Part shown: in pieces, positions 33,842 through 42,484 of the stretch
Layout: the number at the start of each line of letters is the position of its first letter
Numbering within the stretch: position 1 is the first letter of the stretch
From: Leptospiraceae bacterium
GTDB lineage: Bacteria; Spirochaetota; Leptospiria; Leptospirales; Leptospiraceae
Direction of reading: 5' to 3'
DNA: 64,000 bases
NCBI GenBank assembly: GCA_016708435.1
Contig: JADJFV010000033.1
Span: forward strand, 248,001-312,000
Notes under the pieces: generated by a model
Database searches by the model: none
What the model was told of the DNA's origin: nothing
Seen by the model: only the letters and a program-made list of their open reading frames with translations
Translations under genes and position numbers: made by a program

Positions 33842-33870
33842 GTAGAGACAGGTTTCAAACCTGTCTTTAC
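33842..33870. repeat. Palindrome GTAGAGACAGG...CCTGTCTTTAC
   Basis: This imperfect 29-bp palindrome shares the GTAGAGAC outer ends of the elements at 14454 and in the R-M gene but has a different centre (AGGTTTCAAACCT). It lies 14 bp after the PEBP gene and may act as its terminator. Confidence 0.7.
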
Positions 33871-33931
33871 TCCTTTAAAATACTTGCAAATAATTTGAAT
33901 TTAGAATAGATTGAGTCAAAGGAGTTCTATT

Positions 33932-34180
33932 ATGAATAATGCGTATATTTTAACTGGCTTTATGAAAGACAAATTCACAATTCAATTAGATGAAGCATTT
34001 AGTTTGCCAGAAAGCCGAGTAAGAATTATCATAGAACCGATAAGTAAAGAAGTTAATAAGAGTCAGTTTGTTTCTGCTTTAGAAAAAATTCGAAAAAGAC
34101 AGGCGAAGCGAAAATTTATTCCTACTCCTAAAAGCGATGCCATTAATTTTTATTTAAGCGAAAGAGATTCTTGGGGATAA
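33932..34180 (+). CDS. Putative antitoxin of a broken PIN module
   Basis: The ATG at 33932 follows AAAGGAG at a good distance; an upstream in-frame start at 33911 is less likely. The 82-residue protein has the form of small antitoxins that begin ILTGFMKDKFTIQLDEAFSL with a strand-rich N-terminus, and has a basic helix (LEKIRKRQAKRKF). A PIN toxin remnant starts 2 bp after its stop, which supports the antitoxin call. It may now be an orphan. Confidence 0.65.
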   Translation: MNNAYILTGFMKDKFTIQLDEAFSLPESRVRIIIEPISKEVNKSQFVSALEKIRKRQAKRKFIPTPKSDAINFYLSERDSWG

Positions 34181-34182
34181 TC

Positions 34183-34343
34183 ATGAAAATCTACTTGGCT
34201 ACTAATTCCGCGCGAATTATGGGTTTAAAACTCCAGACTCCATTCATCTTGCTTCTGCAAAAATAAATCAATGCGATATATTTTTGACCTTCGATGATAG
34301 ACTAAAGAATTATAAAGATATCAAAGTTGAAATGCTTGAATAG
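34183..34343 (+). pseudogene. PIN-domain toxin, internally deleted and frameshifted
   Basis: The ATG begins MKIYLATNS, the start of a PIN domain (usually MKIYLDTN). After only a few codons, in another frame, follows the VapC-type C-terminus TPDSIHLASAKINQCDIFLT then FDDRLKNYKDIKVEMLE. About 70-80 residues of the middle are missing. The remaining frame change lies at an AAAA run (34212-34222), where one more A would rejoin GLK with TPDSIHLAS. The first acidic residue is also lost (LATN instead of LDTN). It is not expected to be active. Confidence 0.78.
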
Positions 34344-34401
34344 AAAAAGTTATAAAAAAATATTCATGACCAGTTTTTGGTATTCTATTAATAAGAGGAT
34401 A

Positions 34402-35103
34402 TTAACTCATCCAAATCAGGTTTAGATTTCTTCCTTTATCTCCACATCTATGACTGTGATAATTTCTATTGTCCATAGTGCATATGTCTGAATCTATAAA
34501 TTGAATTGGTAGGTTATTATCTATTAGCCTCTGGCGAAGAACGATATCTATTCCGAGTAGATACTTTTGATTATCCTTGGGCGAGATTGCTTCTGGCGAA
34601 TACTCTTTAAATAATTCGAATAAGTCATTTCCTACTTCATAATTCTGTTTACGGGCACAGGGTCCCAAGTAAGCGTGAATAGATTTTGGTGAATAGCCTT
34701 GCGTTTGTAAATGGTGAAATAGTTTCTCTGAAATACCTAGATGAGTTCCCTTCCAGCCGGAGTGGATTACTCCGATTAACTGCTCTATCTCTGACCAGAA
34801 GAATAAAGGCATACAATCTGCTGTTTTAATGATTAAGACTTCGTCTCTTTGGGTTGTATATAAAGCATCTCCCGCAGCGGATAATGTAGATAAGTTCTTA
34901 GTGTCGTAGAACGTATCTCCATGCACTTGCTCTAAGAGAAATACTTTTTCGGAAGACATGTCTAATTTCTTTGCCACAAAGTTACGAATTGCTGGTGTAA
35001 GTTCTTCTTTTGAAATCCCTTCTAGTTCTTTTGTTTCTTCCTTTCCCCATACGGCAAAATGTATTGTTCTTGAAAAACTGGTTTGTATTTCTTTATGAAT
35101 CAT
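34402..35103 (-). CDS. Laccase-domain protein (YfiH/PgeF family purine nucleoside phosphorylase-like)
   Basis: The 233-residue protein has all the family motifs: LLEQVHGDTFYD, IIKTADCMPLFFW, GVIHSGWKGTHLGI, YLGPCARKQNYEVG and YHSHRCGDKGRNLNLIWM. His, Cys and His residues of these motifs bind the catalytic zinc. Members were once called polyphenol oxidases; adenosine/inosine phosphorylase and deaminase activities, and a role in peptidoglycan editing, are now reported for the family. It is transcribed alone. Confidence 0.94.
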   Translation of the reverse strand: MIHKEIQTSFSRTIHFAVWGKEETKELEGISKEELTPAIRNFVAKKLDMSSEKVFLLEQVHGDTFYDTKNLSTLSAAGDALYTTQRDEVLIIKTADCMPLFFWSEIEQLIGVIHSGWKGTHLGISEKLFHHLQTQGYSPKSIHAYLGPCARKQNYEVGNDLFELFKEYSPEAISPKDNQKYLLGIDIVLRQRLIDNNLPIQFIDSDICTMDNRNYHSHRCGDKGRNLNLIWMS

Positions 35104-35160
35104 GGCTTGGTAATACTGTCGTAATAAACGAATGATAACCTTAATAGATTAGAATTACTG

Positions 35161-35360
35161 GATTGCCACGGAGGCACAAAGACACAGAGAAAATTAGAGT
35201 TTTATGCATAAAATACTGTTTGTTTTCGATATTAAAGTATTTTTTGATTCAAATATAATCCTTGTATTCGAATCTGATTTTTCCATCAACTCTCTTTGGC
35301 ACGACACAGATAAATAAAAATGCTAAAACATCATTGCCTCCGTGTCTCTGTGGCAAAAAG
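35161..35360. repeat. Inverted pair of TTGCCAC..GAGACACxGAG repeats in a 330-bp intergenic region
   Basis: One copy lies at 35161-35190 (GATTGCCACGGAGGCACAAA...) and an opposite one at 35332-35360 (ATTGCCTCCGTGTCTCTGTG...). This is the common dispersed 'TGCCACAGAG(G/A)CACxGAG' intergenic repeat. A further partial copy is at 62172-62193. The rest of 35104-35434 holds the promoter of the ankyrin gene and no supported gene. Confidence 0.7.
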
Positions 35361-35434
35361 AAATTATAGACAAGCAATTGGGTAAAAACATAATTGAAAG
35401 CTAAGATAGCAAAGGCGCTGTTTTTGATAAAATT

Positions 35435-36082
35435 ATGAAATCTTTTATATTGTTATTTTTTATTCTATTTTTGAATCTATCTATCGGGGCAGCCGATTGG
35501 AATGAAGCATTGTTTGAATCATCTGAGAATGGTGATTTGCTTAAAGTGAAGCAAGCTCTTGAAAAAGGAGCTAAGATCAATTATCAATCTACTGATAAAG
35601 GGGAAACGACTCCTCTTATGATCGCTGCGGAAAAAGGAAACTTAGAAGTCTTAAAGTTTTTACTAAGCAAGAAAGCTAAGATTAATCTAAAAGACAGCGA
35701 GGATTATCACGCACTCATGTATGGTGTGCGCGGTGGAAATTTAGATGTAGTAAAGCTATTAATTCAACACAAAGCCAATGTAAATTCTGCTGGTCTGGAT
35801 GGCTGGACTCCTCTCTTAGACGCGGCTAATCTGGGATATGCGGAAATAGTCAAATACCTATTAAAGTCAGGTGCGTCCATTGATGATGTAAATTCCTACG
35901 AAGAATCTCCTTTGATCCTTGCGGCTAAGAACGCACATACCGCTGTTGTAAAGATTCTATTAAAACATGGAGCGGATACTAGTCTGTTAGACGCCGAAGG
36001 TAAATCTGCACTCCAATATGCAGAAGCAGCAGGGCACAAAGAAATTATTGAACTTCTAAAGAAAAATCCTCCTAAGCAATGA
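35435..36082 (+). CDS. Exported ankyrin-repeat protein
   Basis: The 215-residue protein has a signal peptide (MKSFILLFFILFLNLSIGAA) and five to six ankyrin repeats, e.g. ETTPLMIAAEKGNLEVLKFL, DGWTPLLDAANLGYAEIVKY, GKSALQYAEAAGHKEIIELL. Ankyrin repeats bind proteins; in the periplasm such proteins sometimes protect against oxidative stress, but no partner is indicated here. The kinase gene follows 27 bp later in the same direction. Confidence 0.93.
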   Translation: MKSFILLFFILFLNLSIGAADWNEALFESSENGDLLKVKQALEKGAKINYQSTDKGETTPLMIAAEKGNLEVLKFLLSKKAKINLKDSEDYHALMYGVRGGNLDVVKLLIQHKANVNSAGLDGWTPLLDAANLGYAEIVKYLLKSGASIDDVNSYEESPLILAAKNAHTAVVKILLKHGADTSLLDAEGKSALQYAEAAGHKEIIELLKKNPPKQ

Positions 36083-36109
36083 AAGTTTGTTACGTATATA
36101 AAATCCACC

Positions 36110-37930
36110 ATGAAGAATGAACTAAGTTTCATCCTTGAAAAGTCAACTTCTTCTATTTGCTATTTAGATGAAAATGGTATAATCAGTTTTGTAAATGATT
36201 CCTTTTGTAAATTATTTCAAATCAATAAAGACGAGGTCATTGGAAATACTCCCGGGTCTTTGTTAGAGAAATATTCTGTTGATTATTATTTAGAATCCGC
36301 TCTCGAATATTCTAGAATCTTTCGTAAGAGAGAAGATGTATGTGGCGAGTTCACTGTCCATTTAAAAACTGGAAGACGATTTGTTTTGGAAGTGAGCATA
36401 TATTTCCTTTTAGATGGCACTGATCGCCCAATGGCTATTAGCTACATAGATGATATTACTTATTTTCGAGATTCTGAATTAACCTTAATTCAAACCTATA
36501 AGAATTTAATTGATTTAAAATTTGCACTCGATCAATCAAGCATTATAACTGTGACAGATGCAGATGGAGTTATCATTGCGGCAAATGATAATTTTTTAAA
36601 GATAAGTGGTTATGATAGAAATGAAATCGTCGGAAAAACTCATAGAATTGTTAAATCCGGTTATCATCCTCCTGATTTCTTTCAAAGTATGTGGACTCAA
36701 ATTTCTTCCGGGAAAGTATGGCATGGAGAAATTAAAAATAAAAGAAAGGATGGAACTTATTATTGGGTTGATTCCCATATCATTCCTTTTTTAAATGAAG
36801 ATGGAATTCCTTTTCAGTATATATCTATTCGAGAAAATATCACTGTAAGAAAAAGCGCACAAGACTTATTAGCCGCTAGTGAAGAAAAATTTAGACTCTT
36901 ATATGAAAATGCACCTATTGGAATTATGCTTGTTGGTATGGATGGAGAAATTTTAGAATGCAATGAGTATTTATTAAAATTATTTGGTTTTGATAAGAAT
37001 GAATTCATTGGCAATAAGTCTATTGATTTTCTCCAAGAAGAATTTCAAGAATACAAACTCAAAGCCTTTGAGCAGTTATTAAATCGAAAAACAAACCAGA
37101 TTTATGTAGAGGAAAAGCATAAAACGAAAGAAGGAAACTTTATTTGGACAGGTTGTTATTCGAATGCGTGGTTTGATCGAGAAGGAAAGCTTATATGCAT
37201 ATTAAATTTTATTGTAGAGATTGAAAATCGCAAAAAGTCTGAAGAAGAACTTCTCAAGTTGGATGAATCTAAGAATGCAATATTGAATATTGTAGCTCAC
37301 GATCTTAGATCTCCTATTGGTGGAATAATAAGTCTAATCCAGATTATGCTTGAAGAGGATGATAGTTCTGAAAATAGAAAATATCTTGAGCTTGCTCTAC
37401 AATCAGGTAAACATGCTATAAATATCGCAAATGATATTTTGGAAATGATACAATCGTCTAACATCAAAAATGTTTTGGATAAGGAAACTACAGAGTTAAA
37501 TGATTTTCTAAAAAATTGTATTCAGTTTCAAGAGCTACAAGCAAAAGAGAAGTCTATTGAAATATTTTTTTCTAGCACAGTGGACAAAGTCTTTTCGGAA
37601 ATCAATCGAGATAAAATGATGCGAGCGATCACGAACTTATTATCCAATGCAACTAAATTCACAAAGAAAGGGGGAAAAATAGAAGTATCCTTAACATTAA
37701 AAAACAAACATCCATTTATCACTGTTAAAGATAGTGGAATCGGCATTCCAAAGAGCAAGCAACCTTTCTTATTTGAAAAATTCTCTATTGCCAGAAGAGC
37801 TGGAACTAGAGGAGAAAAATCAACAGGACTAGGCATGTTTATAGTAAAAGAAATAATTGATAGACATGCAGGTAAAATTTCATTTGATAGTGAAGAGAAT
37901 AAAGGCACTAGTTTTTATATAGAATTATGA
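36110..37930 (+). CDS. Soluble PAS-domain sensor histidine kinase
   Basis: The 606-residue protein has no membrane segment. It has three PAS domains: about 8-120 (ICYLDENGIISFVNDSFCKL), 135-255 (VTDADGVIIAANDNFLKISG; VWHGEIKNKRKDGTYYWVDS) and 268-385 (IMLVGMDGEILECNEYLLKL). HisKA follows with the phospho-acceptor His in NIVAHDLRSPIGG (about 397), then HATPase_c with NLLSNATKFT, DSGIGIPKSK and STGLGMFIVKE. No response regulator is adjacent. The stop overlaps the next gene's ATG (ATGA). Confidence 0.94.
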   Translation: MKNELSFILEKSTSSICYLDENGIISFVNDSFCKLFQINKDEVIGNTPGSLLEKYSVDYYLESALEYSRIFRKREDVCGEFTVHLKTGRRFVLEVSIYFLLDGTDRPMAISYIDDITYFRDSELTLIQTYKNLIDLKFALDQSSIITVTDADGVIIAANDNFLKISGYDRNEIVGKTHRIVKSGYHPPDFFQSMWTQISSGKVWHGEIKNKRKDGTYYWVDSHIIPFLNEDGIPFQYISIRENITVRKSAQDLLAASEEKFRLLYENAPIGIMLVGMDGEILECNEYLLKLFGFDKNEFIGNKSIDFLQEEFQEYKLKAFEQLLNRKTNQIYVEEKHKTKEGNFIWTGCYSNAWFDREGKLICILNFIVEIENRKKSEEELLKLDESKNAILNIVAHDLRSPIGGIISLIQIMLEEDDSSENRKYLELALQSGKHAINIANDILEMIQSSNIKNVLDKETTELNDFLKNCIQFQELQAKEKSIEIFFSSTVDKVFSEINRDKMMRAITNLLSNATKFTKKGGKIEVSLTLKNKHPFITVKDSGIGIPKSKQPFLFEKFSIARRAGTRGEKSTGLGMFIVKEIIDRHAGKISFDSEENKGTSFYIEL

Positions 37931-38352
37931 AGCAAAAAAATGATATAAACGAATCGATTCAAATCATTGAGGAAATCTTAAAACCGTATACTAAAGAAGT
38001 TTTAGAAATTGTAAATGATCTGCGAGACTTCTTCAAAGAAGAATTTCCTTCTCTTATAGAAAGAGGCTATCCTGTATGGAAAGGAATTGGCTATAGTGAT
38101 TCCAAATCTGGCTATCTTTGTGCTATATTCCCATTAGACGGAGAGGTTAAAATAGGATTTGAATATGGAATTATTTTGAAAGACAAGGACAAAGTCTTAC
38201 AAGGTGATGGAAAGCAAGTTAGATACCTTCCTATTCCATTAGACAAAGAGATTAACCGAAAGCAAATTAAAGATTTGGTCAAACAGTCATTAGCCCTTCC
38301 TACTTTAAAAAAAGATAAAATGGCAATGATTGATTTAGTGAGAAAGGCTTAA
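37927..38352 (+). CDS. DUF1801-family protein
   Basis: The 141-residue protein matches DUF1801 (YdhG/SufE-like fold): LRDFFKEEFPSLIERGYPVW, YLCAIFPLDGEVKIGFEYGI and RYLPIPLDKEINRKQIKDLV. The W in PVWKG and the FxxxKxGFxxG region are the family features. No biochemical role is established. It is coupled to the histidine kinase by a 4-bp overlap and overlaps the convergent Rieske gene by 4 bp at the 3' ends. Confidence 0.85.
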   Translation: MKQKNDINESIQIIEEILKPYTKEVLEIVNDLRDFFKEEFPSLIERGYPVWKGIGYSDSKSGYLCAIFPLDGEVKIGFEYGIILKDKDKVLQGDGKQVRYLPIPLDKEINRKQIKDLVKQSLALPTLKKDKMAMIDLVRKA

Positions 38353-39344
38353 GGCACTGGGTTAATTCCCTTATAAATTCTTTCAATACGTTTTCTATTA
38401 GGACCGAGTGAGCGGTCAAACCTTGTTAGCTTCATACCGGCTACACTTGGATTTTTATCTTGAATCTTTTCTAATGCTTTTTTATCGCGGAGAATTTCTA
38501 GATTTACAATTTGCTTGATGGATGGCTTGATGAGTAGATTGAGTCCAAAGTGAGCAAACAAGGGATACTGCATGTAGGTAAACGCCATTAGCTGCACTCG
38601 ACCCTCTGAAATTGGATTGAAGAACACATAAATCCTAAATCTTGTATCTCTTGGCTGGTTCGTCTTTGAGTCAATCCAGTATTGGTCATAAACACTGTAT
38701 ACGGGTGAAAAATAAGTAGTCCAATCATCTACAAATAAATCTTCTTTTCCTAATCCAAGAATATAGCGAAATAGAATCGGAAGTGTTTTTTGCGGACCTG
38801 TGTTTTTAATTCTTACATGAAAGTCTTCTGTTTCTGATTCAACGACTACTTCTTTCATACGCTTGGAATCATACCCTAAGAAGACATGTACGTCCGGTGT
38901 ATGCTCCACTTCTGTGAAATTATCTAGAACTAATTCAAGTGGTGCTTCTATAGAGTAATGGCATATATCGATTAAGCGAAAATTTTCCTTATTAAAATAA
39001 GGAAATGGAGCAGAAGAATTCGCAGATTTAATCCAGACTGCCCCGTAAAACTCCATGCAATCAAAAGGAACAGCAGAAATTTTACATTCATCAGTGCCAG
39101 GGCTTTCTCCTTTTCCTGATCTATCAAAACTCATCCCGTGGTAAATACACGTTATCCTGTCATCTTTGACTGAGCCGAGGCTCAGTGGCATTCGTCGATG
39201 TGGACATGTATCTTCTAGAGCAGAGGCAAGTCCTTCTTTGTCTCTAAACAATACAATCTGTTTTCCGTTTAGGGTTATTTGTTTAGGGTTTTTCTTTAAT
39301 TCAAGTGATTTTAAAACAGGATGCCAATGGTCAAACCTAGACAT
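38349..39344 (-). CDS. Rieske [2Fe-2S] ring-hydroxylating oxygenase alpha-subunit-like protein
   Basis: The 331-residue protein has an N-terminal Rieske domain with CPHRRMPL (about 44) and CIYHGMSF (about 64), the CxH...CxxH cluster ligands. The C-terminal catalytic domain has DNFTEVEHTPDVHVFLGYD, matching the mononuclear-iron motif Nx(D/E)xxHxxxxH. It resembles the PaO/VanA-type monooxygenase group. Its neighbour, 13 bp upstream, is a flavin monooxygenase, and both point the same way, suggesting one oxidative pathway on a lipid or aromatic substrate. The substrate is unknown. Confidence 0.88.
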   Translation of the reverse strand: MSRFDHWHPVLKSLELKKNPKQITLNGKQIVLFRDKEGLASALEDTCPHRRMPLSLGSVKDDRITCIYHGMSFDRSGKGESPGTDECKISAVPFDCMEFYGAVWIKSANSSAPFPYFNKENFRLIDICHYSIEAPLELVLDNFTEVEHTPDVHVFLGYDSKRMKEVVVESETEDFHVRIKNTGPQKTLPILFRYILGLGKEDLFVDDWTTYFSPVYSVYDQYWIDSKTNQPRDTRFRIYVFFNPISEGRVQLMAFTYMQYPLFAHFGLNLLIKPSIKQIVNLEILRDKKALEKIQDKNPSVAGMKLTRFDRSLGPNRKRIERIYKGINPVP

Positions 39345-39357
39345 AGATTAAACCCTC

Positions 39358-40503
39358 CTAGTTTGGATACTCTTTAGAAATTTTATTGCCTATCTTCTTG
39401 GCTTCTATTCCTATATTTCTAAGGAAGCCACCAACATGATTGTTAAAGCCTAAAAAATAGAGTCCGGGTAATTCTGATTCGCTGCCTCTAATCTTAGGAT
39501 AACCTTTTTCATTGAATAATTCGGGATAGCCGCTAAAGATCGATTCTAGACCTGATCTGTATCCAGTGGCGAGAAGAACTACATCATACTTTTCTTCTAA
39601 TCCATTTTTAAATAGAATAGAGTCCCTATTGAATTTTTGGATTTCGGGGACAATCGAAATTAACCCCTGTGTGATGAGGCTAACAGTGCCTATATCTATA
39701 AGTGGAACTTTTTCCTGGTATTTGAGTTGGGAAATCGTTCCGAACTCAGGAGTGATAAGTCCATACTTAGAATAATCTGGAACAACCATTCCAAGTATTT
39801 TCTTACTTAAATAATCTCCTATCTTGGGAGGAAGAAAACTAAAAAGGAGTGCAGAGTATTGCATTGGTATTTTCCATATTTCTCTTGGGACAATGCGGAC
39901 GGGACCCCGCACAGAAATATTTACCTTAGCCCCTGATTCAAATAAATCAATTGCAATCTCACCGCCTGTATTTCCAATTCCTACGATTAATACGCGTTTG
40001 CCTAAGAATGACTTTCCATTTCTATACTCTTTGCTGTGTAGGATTTGACCTTGAAAGTTTTCCATGCCCTCCCATTTGGGACTTAGAGGAGAATGATTGT
40101 AACCCGTTGCGACAACTACTTTCTTTGATTTGTAAATTATATCAGGAGTTTCTGTTATCCAGAACTCTCCTTCTCTACGAATGGATTTAGCAGGCTGATT
40201 TAAGTAAGGGACAAGAGAAAATTTCTTTGCATAGGCGTCCATGTATTCAATTAGCAATTGCTTTGACACATAACGCGGGTAATTCGCAGGATAAGGCATA
40301 AACGGAAGAGACGATAGTTGCTTTACAGTATGAAGATGCACTCTGTCGTAATGATTATACCAGGCATATCCGATCTTGTCGCTTTTTTCTACGATGCTAA
40401 AGGAAACCCCACCTAATCTAAGAACCGCTCCAATGGCAAGACCAGAAGGTCCTCCGCCAATGACAAGTGTGTGTATTTCTTTTGCTACCGCTGTTTCGCC
40501 CAT
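39358..40503 (-). CDS. Flavin-containing monooxygenase (FAD/NAD(P)H)
   Basis: The 381-residue protein has an FAD-binding GxGxxG (HTLVIGGGPSGLAIGAVLRL), the NADPH-binding GxGxxG (KRVLIVGIGNTGGEIAIDLF) and the ATG motif VVLLATGYRSGLE. YDRVHLHTVKQLSSLPFMPY is typical of plant YUCCA-like and bacterial N- or S-oxygenating FMOs. It is a soluble class B monooxygenase, probably acting with the Rieske protein encoded 13 bp downstream. Confidence 0.9.
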   Translation of the reverse strand: MGETAVAKEIHTLVIGGGPSGLAIGAVLRLGGVSFSIVEKSDKIGYAWYNHYDRVHLHTVKQLSSLPFMPYPANYPRYVSKQLLIEYMDAYAKKFSLVPYLNQPAKSIRREGEFWITETPDIIYKSKKVVVATGYNHSPLSPKWEGMENFQGQILHSKEYRNGKSFLGKRVLIVGIGNTGGEIAIDLFESGAKVNISVRGPVRIVPREIWKIPMQYSALLFSFLPPKIGDYLSKKILGMVVPDYSKYGLITPEFGTISQLKYQEKVPLIDIGTVSLITQGLISIVPEIQKFNRDSILFKNGLEEKYDVVLLATGYRSGLESIFSGYPELFNEKGYPKIRGSESELPGLYFLGFNNHVGGFLRNIGIEAKKIGNKISKEYPN

Positions 40504-40558
40504 AAATCAAAACGTCTACTTGCATTGTTTTCTTAGCAAGACTTTTTTCTAGAAAAGA

Positions 40559-41353
40559 TTACGACTTTTCGTCTATGAGGACTTCGAAGATTTTGGATTT
40601 GTAGATTAGGTCTGTGAGCTTTTGCATTTCAATGGAGTGAATAGGTGGAAAATCTAAACGGGTTTGGTAGATTTTCTTTTCTACATAGAATTCTGCTTTT
40701 TTGTTTTTCTTGGTTTCTTGGTCGGCATCATAGAATGTTAAATTCTTGTTATCCCATACCAATTCATCTGCCCAGATTTTCTTTTTGTCTAATTGCACTT
40801 TGTTGGCAACGTATTGATTGTATGTATAATTTAGCTGAATTGAAACACGCTTTGAACCAGAATCAACAAATTTATATTTTAGATCGAGTGATTGGGATTT
40901 GCCACAACAGGATAAGGTGTAAGAAACAGTTTCAAATAAAACAGGACGAAATGTATTATTCTGAAAATGAAATACGATTAGAATTTTTTGAAGTGTGGAT
41001 AATCCTGAATTGCCTTCGAATGTGGCAAATATCATTTTTTTTCCTTCCCCTAAAATGTCACGGTATTCCACATCTGCAAAATTATACCAGGATGGAATTA
41101 TGATTTTTTGAGGAATGCCTGTTAAAGTTTGGTTTTGCAATTCATATACATAGAGAATCATTTCGTTTCCGGAAAATTCTTCTACGACACAATCTAACTT
41201 GTCCTTTGTTTTTAGAGAATGAAATTTACAATCAGAGTAGGTATGAGTCGATGAGATTTCCTTCTCTGTCTGGCTAAATAGCAGGAAAGGAAATAGGAAA
41301 AAGCAAAGTAATGCAAAGCTTAGGTCGATTCGTTTCAATCCATCTAATAACAT
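40559..41353 (-). CDS. Exported hypothetical protein
   Basis: The 264-residue protein has a signal peptide or anchor (LSFALLCFFLFPFLLFSQ). The mature part contains CKFHSLKTKDKLDCVVEE, YTLSCCGKSQSLDLKYKF and many beta-strand-like stretches. No family was recognised. It lies 55 bp before the FMO gene on the same strand and is divergent from the 41541 gene across 190 bp. Confidence 0.7.
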   Translation of the reverse strand: MLLDGLKRIDLSFALLCFFLFPFLLFSQTEKEISSTHTYSDCKFHSLKTKDKLDCVVEEFSGNEMILYVYELQNQTLTGIPQKIIIPSWYNFADVEYRDILGEGKKMIFATFEGNSGLSTLQKILIVFHFQNNTFRPVLFETVSYTLSCCGKSQSLDLKYKFVDSGSKRVSIQLNYTYNQYVANKVQLDKKKIWADELVWDNKNLTFYDADQETKKNKKAEFYVEKKIYQTRLDFPPIHSIEMQKLTDLIYKSKIFEVLIDEKS

Positions 41354-41540
41354 AGAAGCCTCCCATTATTCTATAGACTCAAAATAATTCACTATTACCT
41401 ATCGAATAAAAATGTAAATTTACTAATAGGGAAAGCACGCGTTTTTTATAAAAACAAGAAAGAATTACTATTGTCAGCCTTGTATGAAATCTTGAAAATT
41501 TACTGATTGCAAGTCATCGTAGCTTTTTAAAACTTACAGT

Positions 41541-42470
41541 ATGATACTAAAAATTTTTAAAACCGAATTATTTTTCTTACTTTGCATTCTTTTGTCGGCT
41601 AATACACTATTGGCGAACCTGAGAGCACCATGGTCGGTTAGCCGATATCCATCCTATGCACTTTCGAATCCGAATGCCCAGCTTGTAGTTATGAAGGAAA
41701 ATTTAGTATTCAAATGTGATAGAGCGTATGAAGGAGATGGAAATCTTTCTCGGATTATCGAGAAGAATTGCAAAGTAGAAGCTATCTATTTTATTCAGTC
41801 TACGGCTGATGCGAGTTATGCGCTAGAATTTGTTTTGCCTTCAGATAGGATCGTAACTACTTCCGTTAATGATGCACCAATAGAAACAACATTACCTAAT
41901 CTACTCAATGTTTCCGATTTAGAAAAAGAAGGATACCGCCTTTCTGATCTATGCAAATTTTGTGAAGGAACGATTAATAAAATCTATACCGCTAGCTTCA
42001 AGGCGAAATTTGTAGTCGGTCAAAATACAATTCGTGTTATGTATGAACAACCACTGTCTGTATCGGAGATTAGTCATGGATATTTTCAATCTAGTAAGTG
42101 GAGTAATTCATTTGCCTATGAACTCTGGCCTTTAAGAGAATGGAAATTAGATTCTAAGTTTGAAATGAATATTAAATTTACAACGGAAGTAGGAAATGCA
42201 TGGAGTAGATTCTGGGGAAAAAAGATAATTGCGGAATGTCGTGGAATTGATTTGCGTTTTGTGAAATCTCCAAGTGCTACATTTAAAAGTCAATCCGGGG
42301 AAAATGGCTTTAAAGCTTATTATGAATACAATCAAAATCTAAATCCAAATTATATATTATCAAGTGGTAGTAAAACCTATTACGAAAGCGATAACCTTGT
42401 ATATGAACTTTCCTTAAAAGAAAAATTTCCCGATAGACTTAGTTGCTTTTTTGGACAAGAGAGAAATTGA
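41541..42470 (+). CDS. Exported hypothetical protein
   Basis: The 309-residue protein has a signal peptide (FKTELFFLLCILLSANTLLA). The mature chain begins NLRAPWSVSRYPSYALSNPN and contains paired cysteines (FKCDRAYEGD; KNCKVEAIYF; LCKFCEGTINK). No family was recognised; it resembles large beta-rich periplasmic proteins. The lipoprotein gene at 42485 follows 14 bp downstream in the same direction. Confidence 0.72.
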   Translation: MILKIFKTELFFLLCILLSANTLLANLRAPWSVSRYPSYALSNPNAQLVVMKENLVFKCDRAYEGDGNLSRIIEKNCKVEAIYFIQSTADASYALEFVLPSDRIVTTSVNDAPIETTLPNLLNVSDLEKEGYRLSDLCKFCEGTINKIYTASFKAKFVVGQNTIRVMYEQPLSVSEISHGYFQSSKWSNSFAYELWPLREWKLDSKFEMNIKFTTEVGNAWSRFWGKKIIAECRGIDLRFVKSPSATFKSQSGENGFKAYYEYNQNLNPNYILSSGSKTYYESDNLVYELSLKEKFPDRLSCFFGQERN

Positions 42471-42484
42471 AAGAGAGAATACTT

